Assembly (NCBI RefSeq): GCF_900105095.1
Contig: NZ_LT629743.1
Location: forward strand, 1,550,001 to 1,614,000
Direction of reading: 5' to 3'
Source of the DNA: Erythrobacter sp. HL-111
Lineage (GTDB): Bacteria > Pseudomonadota > Alphaproteobacteria > Sphingomonadales > Sphingomonadaceae
Length of the DNA: 64,000 nt
Shown here: positions 58,032-64,000 of the stretch, one piece after another
Layout of the letters: every line of letters starts with the position of its first letter
Numbering within the stretch: position 1 is the first letter of the stretch
Made by a program: the position numbers and the translations under genes
Notes under the pieces: generated by a model
Told to the model about the DNA's origin: nothing
Seen by the model: the letters and a program-made list of their open reading frames with translations, nothing else
The model's database searches: none

Positions 58032-58047
58032 TTTACGTTAGCGTGAT
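58032..58047. promoter_or_regulatory. LiuR-like operator upstream of an acyl-CoA dehydrogenase operon
   Basis: TTTACGTTAGCGTGAT resembles the MerR-type LiuR site pattern TTTACGTWWACGTAAA (ACG-4-CGT core) of branched-chain amino-acid/acyl-CoA operons. The match is imperfect on the right arm. It lies at a fitting promoter distance from ATG 57990. Confidence 0.4.
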
Positions 58048-58253
58048 TTTCGCGAGGCCTGCAAGCGCTCTCGTCCTGCGAAACGGACAAGCCGGGATGC
58101 CGTAGCGTCACGCCGCGCCGCCCGGCGCGCGATTGACGAACGGCTCCGGCACGGCCACTCTTGAGGGGAGAGATGGAGAGGTAATCGAGCGATGATCGCA
58201 AGGTCCGGATTCGCCGGAGGCGCACCCGTGGACGGCCCCGCGCAAGGGCGCGC

Positions 58254-59759
58254 ATGAGCTTCGTCAAGGGCAAGGTGCCGCTCGGGCTGAAGATCGTCCA
58301 CGGATCGGGTTCGGTCGCCTTCGGGGTCAAGGACGGGGGTTTTTCGTTCTTCCTCCTGCCCTTCTACAATCTCGTGCTCGGCGTCGAGGCGTGGGTGGTT
58401 TCCGCCGCGCTGGCGACGGCGCTGGTGGTCGATGCGCTGGTCGATCCGCTGCTCGGCCACCTGTCGGACCGCACCTACACCCGCTGGGGGCGCCGCCTGC
58501 CGTGGCTCTACATCGCGCCGATCCCGCTCGCCCTGATGTGGACCCTTTTGTGGTCGCCGCCCTTCGCGGGCACGCCCTCCTTCCTGGAGATCGTCGTGCT
58601 GGCGGTCGGCGTGCGGCTGCTGCTGTCGGCCTGCGAGGTGCCCTCGATCAGCCTCGTGCCCGAGATCACCGAGGATTACGTCGAGCGCACCACGCTGTTC
58701 CGGTTCCGCTTCCTGTCGGGCTGGTGCGGCGGACTGTTGATGATGGTGCTGACCTTCAGCGTGTTCCTGCCGACGCCCGCGGCGCAGCTGCGGCCCGAAG
58801 GCTATGCCGCCTATGGCCTTGCGGGCGCGATCATCATGGCGGTTTCGGTGATCGGCTCGGCCGCCGGGCAGCACCGACTGGTCGCGCGCCTGCCCGAGAA
58901 GCGCCCGCCGCCCTTCTCGCTCGGCGGGGCCTTCGCCGAGATCTTCGACGCCTTCCGCGAAAAGGCCTTCGTCATCTTCGCCCTCGGCGGGCTCGCGGCC
59001 TATGTCAGCCAGGGCATGACCTTCTCGATGACGCAATATCTCAACCTCTATGTCTGGCAGTTCAGCGAAACCGCCTTCCAGGCCTATCCGCTCGTGCTCG
59101 GGGCTTCGGTGGTGCTGATGTTCCTCACCGTCGGCCCGCTGCACCGGCGGTTCGGCAAGCCGATGAGCGCGGCCGGGGGCGCGCTCGCGGCGCTGGCAAT
59201 CATCGCGGTGCCCTACGCCCTGCTCCTGCTCGGCGCGTGGCCGCAAGCCGGCTCGACCGCCTCGACGAGCATGGTCATGGCCTTCGTGCTGTTCGCCAAC
59301 ACGGCGGGGATCGTCTCGATCATCTCGGCGACCTCGATGGTGGCCGAAATCGTCGAGGCCTTCGAGGAGCGCACCGGCAAGCGCGCGGAAGCGACCTTCT
59401 ATTCGGGCAACTGGCTGGTGCAGAAATGCGCGACCGGGGGCGGCATCATGCTGACCGGGCTGGTGATCTCGCTGATCGGGCTCGAACCCGGCACGCCGCA
59501 GGCCGCGGTCGATGCCGACGTGACCGCGCGGCTCGCCCTGCTCTATCTCGGCATTACGGGCCTGCTCACCGCGATCTCGGCCTTCTGGCTCGCGCGGTTC
59601 CCGATCACGCAGGAACAGCACGAAGCGCGCGTCGCGGCGCGCCATGCCCGTGCGGCGGCGGAACGGGAACCGGAGGGCGAGGAAACCCCCGAAGCCAACC
59701 TGCGCCCCGGAATCCGGCCCGCCGCAAGGCGCCCCGCAGAGCGCCCGCAGACGGGCTGA
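58254..59759 (+). CDS. GPH/MFS-type transporter
   Basis: 501 residues with about 12 transmembrane segments. VVDALVDPLLGHLSDRTYTR near residues 60-79 and GRRLPWLYIAPIPLALMWTL are typical of the glycoside-pentoside-hexuronide:cation symporter family (motif after helix 2). The C-terminus is a polar Arg/Pro tail of about 55 residues. In this region it probably imports the carbon source handled by the dehydrogenases, which is inference. Confidence 0.83.
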   Translation: MSFVKGKVPLGLKIVHGSGSVAFGVKDGGFSFFLLPFYNLVLGVEAWVVSAALATALVVDALVDPLLGHLSDRTYTRWGRRLPWLYIAPIPLALMWTLLWSPPFAGTPSFLEIVVLAVGVRLLLSACEVPSISLVPEITEDYVERTTLFRFRFLSGWCGGLLMMVLTFSVFLPTPAAQLRPEGYAAYGLAGAIIMAVSVIGSAAGQHRLVARLPEKRPPPFSLGGAFAEIFDAFREKAFVIFALGGLAAYVSQGMTFSMTQYLNLYVWQFSETAFQAYPLVLGASVVLMFLTVGPLHRRFGKPMSAAGGALAALAIIAVPYALLLLGAWPQAGSTASTSMVMAFVLFANTAGIVSIISATSMVAEIVEAFEERTGKRAEATFYSGNWLVQKCATGGGIMLTGLVISLIGLEPGTPQAAVDADVTARLALLYLGITGLLTAISAFWLARFPITQEQHEARVAARHARAAAEREPEGEETPEANLRPGIRPAARRPAERPQTG

Positions 59760-59861
59760 TCGCGGGCGGCGGGCGCAAACAGGGGCTTGGCGCTGGCCTG
59801 CGCCTCTGCCACGGTCGGGCAGCAGATTCGATTGCAATTGAGGACGAGAGAGGAACTTCGC

Positions 59862-61196
59862 ATGGATTTCGAACCCACCGAACGCCAGGTCTATTGGCGC
59901 AATCGCGTGCGCGACTTCATCGAGCAGAACGTGCGCCCGAACGTGCCCGTCTACGACGAACAGGACCGCGAAGGCGATCGCTGGAAGGTTCTCCCGATCG
60001 TCGAGGAACTGAAGGCCAAGGCGAAGGACGCCGGCATCTGGAACCTGTTCATGCCGCCGCGCAACGACAGCCACCACCATGTCGACGACAGCTTCGAATT
60101 CGAAGGTCCGGGCCTCACCAACCTCGAATACGCGCTGTGCGCCGAGGAAATGGGCCGCATCGGCTGGGCATCCGAAGTGTTCAATTGCTCCGCCCCCGAC
60201 ACCGGCAACATGGAAGTGTTCCACCGCTACGGCACGCGCGAACAGAAGGAGCAATGGCTCCGCCCGCTGATGAACGGCGAGATCCGTTCGGCCTTCCTCA
60301 TGACCGAACCTTTCACCGCCTCCTCCGACGCAACCAACATCGAGACCCGGATCGAGCGGGACGGCGACGAATACGTCATCAACGGGCGCAAGTGGTGGTC
60401 GTCGGGCCTCGGCGATCCGCGCTGCAAGGTCGCGATCGTGATGGGCAAGACCGATTTCGAGGCGCAGCGCCACGCCCAGCAATCGATGATCCTGATGCCG
60501 ATCGACAGCCCCGGCGTGAACATCCTGCGCCACCTGCCGGTGTTCGGGTATGACGATGCGCCCCACGGCCACATGGAAGTGGAGATGAAGGACGTGCGCG
60601 TTCCCGCCTCCGCCATCCTGCTGGGCGAAGGGCGCGGTTTCGAGATCGCGCAGGGGCGCCTCGGCCCGGGCCGCATCCACCACTGCATGAGGACGATCGG
60701 CGTCGCCGAGGAAGCGCTGGAGAAGATGTGCAAGCGCCTGCAGGAGCGCGAGGCCTTCGGCAAGCCGATCTACAAGCATTCGGTCTGGGAAGAGCGCGTC
60801 GCGCGCGCCCGGATCGACATCGACATGACGCGCCTCCTGTGCCTCAAGGCGGCCGACATGATGGACAAGGTCGGCAACAAGGCGGCGAAGCAGGAAATCG
60901 CGATGATCAAGGTGCAGGCGCCGATGATGGCGCTGCGGATCATCGACGACGCGATCCAGGCCCATGGCGGCGGCGGCGTGTCGGAAGATTACGGCCTCGC
61001 GCGGGCCTATGCCAACCAGCGCACCCTGCGCCTTGCCGATGGTCCGGACGAGGTCCACGCCCGCTCGATCGCCCGCATGGAATTCTCCAAGCACGCGCCG
61101 CAGGAAGGCCCGACCGCCAACGCCCTGCGCCACGGTCCCGCTCCGGCGAACGACAGCGACAGGCTGAGCTCGGGCGACATGGGGGTCGCGCGCTGA
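59862..61196 (+). CDS. Acyl-CoA dehydrogenase, ACAD11-like
   Basis: 444 residues. [40 protein letters not shown], and [20 protein letters not shown] with [16 protein letters not shown] at the end match the longer dehydrogenases of the ACAD10/11 group. The SD sequence AGAGGAA precedes ATG 59862. Alcohol dehydrogenase and APH-type kinase genes follow in the same direction, and the kinase is the usual partner of this dehydrogenase type. Confidence 0.92.
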   Translation: MDFEPTERQVYWRNRVRDFIEQNVRPNVPVYDEQDREGDRWKVLPIVEELKAKAKDAGIWNLFMPPRNDSHHHVDDSFEFEGPGLTNLEYALCAEEMGRIGWASEVFNCSAPDTGNMEVFHRYGTREQKEQWLRPLMNGEIRSAFLMTEPFTASSDATNIETRIERDGDEYVINGRKWWSSGLGDPRCKVAIVMGKTDFEAQRHAQQSMILMPIDSPGVNILRHLPVFGYDDAPHGHMEVEMKDVRVPASAILLGEGRGFEIAQGRLGPGRIHHCMRTIGVAEEALEKMCKRLQEREAFGKPIYKHSVWEERVARARIDIDMTRLLCLKAADMMDKVGNKAAKQEIAMIKVQAPMMALRIIDDAIQAHGGGGVSEDYGLARAYANQRTLRLADGPDEVHARSIARMEFSKHAPQEGPTANALRHGPAPANDSDRLSSGDMGVAR

Positions 61197-61204
61197 TCCG
61201 GACT

Positions 61205-61228
61205 CCCCCTCCTCCCCGGAGGAGGGGG
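61205..61228. repeat. Short palindromic GC repeat
   Basis: CCCCCTCCTCC (61205-61215) and GGAGGAGGGGG (61218-61228) form a perfect 11-base inverted repeat around CC. It is the compact form of the dispersed element seen at 49018 and 55417, and could also terminate transcription after the acyl-CoA dehydrogenase gene. Confidence 0.7.
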
Positions 61229-61341
61229 CCGGGGGGCGGCGGCCCGGAAGACGCGCACCGCCCCGCCGGGACCCGAGCCTGACCTCACGACAACCTCATG
61301 CCCCTGCTCTCCCGAGCACGGGGCCCTCTGGGAGAACAGCA

Positions 61342-62430
61342 TTGGCTAAGGCCGCCATTCTCGAAAAACCGGGCGAAGGCCTCGTCATCGGCGAGGTCGA
61401 ATACGCCGATCCCGCCCCGCACGAAGTCCTGATCGACACCAAGGCCTGCGGGCTGTGCCATTCGGACCTCCATTTCATCGACGGCGCCTACCCCCACCCG
61501 CTGCCCTGCATCCCGGGGCACGAGGCGGCGGGCGTGGTCCGCGCGGTGGGTTCGGAAGTGAAGACGGTGAAGCCGGGCGACCACGTCGTCTCCTGCCTGT
61601 CCGCGTTCTGCGGGCATTGCGAGTTCTGCGTGACCGGCCGCATGGCGCTCTGCCTCGGTGCCGACACGCGCCGGGCAAAGGGCGCCGAACCGCGGATGAA
61701 GCGTGCCGGGGGCGACCCGGTCAACCAGATGCTCAACCTCTCCGCCCTGTCGGAGCGGATGCTGATCCACGAACACGCCTGCGTTGCGATCGACAAGGAC
61801 ATGCCCTTCGACCGCGCGGCGGTGATCGGCTGCGCGGTGACGACGGGGGCGGGGACGATCTTCAACGCGGTCAAGCTCACCCCCGGGGAGACTGTCGCGG
61901 TGATCGGCTGCGGCGGCGTCGGCCTTGCCGCGATCAACGCCGCGAAGATCGCGGGCGCCTCCAGGATCATCGCCGCCGACCCCCTGCCCGAAAAGCGCGC
62001 GCTTGCCGAAGTGCTCGGCGCGACCCACACGGTCGACGCGCTGGCCGATGACGCGGCGATGCAGATCATCGACATCACCGGGGGCGGCGTCCATTACGGG
62101 ATCGAGGCGGTCGGTCGGCAGGCCTCGGCCGATCTCGCGGTCAAGTGCCTGCGCCGCGGCGGGACCGCGGTGATCCTCGGCATGATGCCGCTCGACTGCA
62201 AGGTGGGCCTTTCCGCGATGGACCTGCTGGGCGGCAAGAAGCTGATGGGGGCGATCATGGGCATGAACCACTTCCCGGTGGACTTGCCGCGCCTCGTCGA
62301 TTTCTACCTGCGCGGCCTGCTCGACCTCGACACGATCATCGCCGAGCGGATTTCGCTGGACGAGGTCAACAAGGGCTTCGACAAGCTGCGCGACGGCCAC
62401 TCGGCGCGCAGCGTGGTGGTGTTCGATTGA
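61342..62430 (+). CDS. Zinc-dependent alcohol dehydrogenase
   Basis: 362 residues from TTG 61342, with GGGAG 7 bases upstream. CGLCHSDLHFIDGAYPHPLP holds the catalytic zinc Cys, GHEAAGVVRAVGSEVK the His/Glu, and FCGHCEFCVTGRMALC the structural zinc cysteines. VAVIGCGGVGLAAINAAKIA is the NAD site. The class-III-like layout suggests oxidation of an alcohol or hydroxyacyl compound. The gene sits between an acyl-CoA dehydrogenase and a kinase homologue. Confidence 0.9.
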   Translation: MAKAAILEKPGEGLVIGEVEYADPAPHEVLIDTKACGLCHSDLHFIDGAYPHPLPCIPGHEAAGVVRAVGSEVKTVKPGDHVVSCLSAFCGHCEFCVTGRMALCLGADTRRAKGAEPRMKRAGGDPVNQMLNLSALSERMLIHEHACVAIDKDMPFDRAAVIGCAVTTGAGTIFNAVKLTPGETVAVIGCGGVGLAAINAAKIAGASRIIAADPLPEKRALAEVLGATHTVDALADDAAMQIIDITGGGVHYGIEAVGRQASADLAVKCLRRGGTAVILGMMPLDCKVGLSAMDLLGGKKLMGAIMGMNHFPVDLPRLVDFYLRGLLDLDTIIAERISLDEVNKGFDKLRDGHSARSVVVFD

Positions 62431-62441
62431 GGACGGGAACG

Positions 62442-63524
62442 ATGACTGACGCACCCCAGATCGATTTCGACAAGGAAATGGTGGGAACGGTCGAAGTGCC
62501 CGAGGCCGACAGGCTCGATCTCGACGCCTTGACCGCCTGGTTCGAGGCCAATGTCGAAGGCTTCGAAGGGCCGATCTCCTACACCAAGTTCAAGGGCGGC
62601 CAGTCCAACCCGACCTACCGGATCGACACGCCCGGCGCCTCCTACGTCCTCAGGCGCCAGCCCTTCGGCAAGCTGCTTCCCTCGGCCCACGCCGTCGACC
62701 GCGAATACACCGCGATGACCGGGCTTTATCCGACCGGCTTTCCCGTACCGCGAACCTATGGTTTGTGCGAGGACCCGGAGGTGATCGGCGCCAAGTTCTT
62801 CGTCATGAGCCTCGCCGACGGGCGCTCGCTCTGGAACGGCGCGCTGCCGGGCTGTTCGAAGGACGAACGCCGGGCGATCTACCACGCGCTGATCGACACG
62901 ATGGCGGACCTGCACCTCAACGATCCGCAGGCGATCGGCCTCGGCGACTACGGCAAGCCGACCGATTACTGCGCCCGCCAGATCGCCCGCTGGACCAAGC
63001 AGTACAAGCTGTCCGAAACCGAACACATGCCCGAGATGGAGCGGCTGATCGAATGGCTGCCCCAGACGATCCCGCCGCAGCACAATTCCAGCGTGGTGCA
63101 CGGCGACTACCGGCTCGACAACGTCATCTTCCACAAGACCGAGCCGCGGATCATCGCGGTGCTCGACTGGGAATTGTCGACGCTGGGCGATCCGATCGCG
63201 GATTTCAGCTATCTCATGCTCAACTGGCACAATCCGGCGGACGGGCGCGCAGGCCTGCTCGGGCTGGATCTCGATGAACTCGGCATCCCCTCGCAGGAGG
63301 AGGCGGTCGAACGCTATGTCGCGCGCACGGGCTACCCGGTCCCGCCGATGGACTGGTATTTCGCCTACAACCTGTTCCGCCTTGCCGGGATCATGCAGGG
63401 GATCAAGAAGCGGGTGATCGACGGCACCGCCTCCAGCGCCCACGCCAAGGCGATGAGCGACCGGGTCCGGCCGCTGGTCGAGCGGGCCCATGAATTCGCC
63501 CGCGCCGCCGGGATGCCGGAATAG
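62442..63524 (+). CDS. APH-type phosphotransferase (ACAD11 kinase-domain homologue)
   Basis: 360 residues. ISYTKFKGGQSNPTYRIDTP and ASYVLRRQPFGKLLPSAHAV hold the nucleotide loop and lysine. VVHGDYRLDNVIFHKTEPRI holds the catalytic Asp/Asn, and VLDWELSTLGDPIADFSYL the metal-binding Asp. This group is related to the kinase half of ACAD10/11, which phosphorylates 4-hydroxyacyl-CoAs so that a dehydrogenase partner can process them. It follows the alcohol dehydrogenase by 11 bases. Confidence 0.87.
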   Translation: MTDAPQIDFDKEMVGTVEVPEADRLDLDALTAWFEANVEGFEGPISYTKFKGGQSNPTYRIDTPGASYVLRRQPFGKLLPSAHAVDREYTAMTGLYPTGFPVPRTYGLCEDPEVIGAKFFVMSLADGRSLWNGALPGCSKDERRAIYHALIDTMADLHLNDPQAIGLGDYGKPTDYCARQIARWTKQYKLSETEHMPEMERLIEWLPQTIPPQHNSSVVHGDYRLDNVIFHKTEPRIIAVLDWELSTLGDPIADFSYLMLNWHNPADGRAGLLGLDLDELGIPSQEEAVERYVARTGYPVPPMDWYFAYNLFRLAGIMQGIKKRVIDGTASSAHAKAMSDRVRPLVERAHEFARAAGMPE

Positions 63525-63578
63525 GCGCGCGCCTGACCTTCACCGGCGGGTGCCGGATGGCGCTTCGTTGCCCGGGTC

Positions 63579-63594
63579 TCCCGCCTGCGCGGGA
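63579..63594. repeat. Intergenic hairpin
   Basis: TCCCGC/GCGGGA around CTGC, 55 bases past the kinase-homologue stop. It may be a terminator stem without a T-run or a copy of a common sphingomonad intergenic repeat. Confidence 0.45.
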
Positions 63595-63614
63595 ACGCGC
63601 GGACGTGTCCGCCC

Positions 63615-64000
63615 TCAGAAACCCGCGCTGACGCTCACCGCCAGGCCGACATCGGCGGGGGCATCGGCGAAATGGCCCGGCTGGTGGCGGTAGAACAGGC
63701 TGACCGCCCCGCTCCCCCACGCCCGCGCGCCCCACGGCCCGCTGCCGAAGGCGAAGGGCGAGGACCAGGCGAATTCGCCCATCACCTCGCGCCCCTCGGG
63801 CGCCAGCGAAACCGACTGGCGGCCGATCACCGCGCTTTCGCCGCGATAGTCCCAAGCCACCGGCAGGTCGAAATGGAGCGCCCCGCCTTCGACCCGGAGC
63901 GGCTGGGCGAGCCGCAGGCCGATCCGGTCCGCCGCCCCGAGCGCCCCCGCCTTGGCAAGGTCGAGCGACCAGGCCTGCGTCAGCAGGTGCGACCCTTCGC
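63615..64000 (-). CDS. C-terminus of an outer-membrane/autotransporter-type protein (S8 peptidase-like), start beyond window
   Basis: The minus-strand frame is open from the right edge to 63615 (128 residues visible). The segments ADRIGLRLAQPLRVEGGALH, VSLAPEGREVMGEFAWSSPF and VSLFYRHQPGHFADAPADVG, ending GLAVSVSAGF with a terminal Phe, are beta-strand-rich. They recall the C-terminal domain of S8-family serine peptidases with autotransporter-like ends in sphingomonads. The catalytic part is outside the window, so this is a tentative family call. Confidence 0.55.
   Translation of the reverse strand, partial: EGSHLLTQAWSLDLAKAGALGAADRIGLRLAQPLRVEGGALHFDLPVAWDYRGESAVIGRQSVSLAPEGREVMGEFAWSSPFAFGSGPWGARAWGSGAVSLFYRHQPGHFADAPADVGLAVSVSAGF

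Noticed and set aside
58038-61133. A 1031-codon open frame on the minus strand
   Set aside because: It is antisense to two well-supported genes (GPH-type transporter and acyl-CoA dehydrogenase), is His/Arg/Asp-rich without family motifs, and arises from the GC-rich third-position bias.

Overview
The window is GC-rich (about two-thirds G+C by eye) and densely coded on both strands. It looks like chromosome from an alphaproteobacterium, most likely Sphingomonadales, family Erythrobacteraceae. Supports for this are a fused propionyl-CoA synthase next to a bifunctional malonyl-CoA reductase (a pair known from Erythrobacter/Porphyrobacter-type marine bacteria and Chloroflexus), an HWE histidine kinase with a FAT-GUY-like response regulator, an alpha-type SspB, the usg gene, PdeM, and an operon of his genes. 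No phage, transposase, rRNA or CRISPR array is visible. One tRNA (Ser, GGA) is present.

Layout. 1-3.7 kb: a two-partner secretion pair on the minus strand (the exoprotein runs off the left edge). 4-8.6 kb: an MFS transporter, then the bacterial end-joining pair Ku and LigD. 8.6-10.3 kb: an overlapping methyltransferase/glycosyltransferase pair. 10.5-17 kb: a stress-flavoured block with an SRPBCC membrane protein and a zinc alcohol dehydrogenase behind a candidate EcfG promoter, a PRC-barrel protein, small hypotheticals, and a Crp-like regulator / HWE kinase / single-domain response regulator operon. 17.4-26.6 kb: the two giant genes pcs and mcr, overlapping by 4 bases, which together would convert malonyl-CoA through 3-hydroxypropionate to propionyl-CoA.

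26.6-31.6 kb: cell-wall enzymes (L,D-transpeptidase, M15-type carboxypeptidase), small envelope proteins, tRNA-Ser and a cyclophilin. 31.9-37 kb: CBS-domain protein, RelA/SpoT homologue, HemF, PdeM and infC, the last with an apparent AUA start. 37.3-43.3 kb: SLC13 permease, non-specific nuclease, a PLP-dependent sulfur amino-acid enzyme behind a structured leader, an unusual SDR and a J-domain protein. 43.4-47.8 kb: the whole Tol-Pal operon (ybgC-tolQ-tolR-tolA-tolB-pal), with a perfect 289-bp tandem duplication over its promoter and the start of ybgC. 48.2-52.2 kb: hisB-hisH-hisA-(small membrane gene)-hisF-hisE-HIT. 52.3-54.4 kb: sspB, a hypothetical, gmk and usg. 54.5-63.5 kb: an acyl-CoA catabolism region (SDR, three acyl-CoA dehydrogenases, GPH-type transporter, alcohol dehydrogenase, APH-type acyl-CoA kinase homologue). 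The right edge holds the C-terminus of an outer-membrane or autotransporter-type protein.

The most notable items are the mcr-pcs operon and the missing canonical start codon for the conserved N-terminus of pcs, the AUA start of infC, a leader pseudoknot that would hide the ribosome binding site of the cystathionine gamma-synthase-like gene, the tol promoter duplication, and a low-GC membrane gene embedded by 4-base overlaps inside the his operon.
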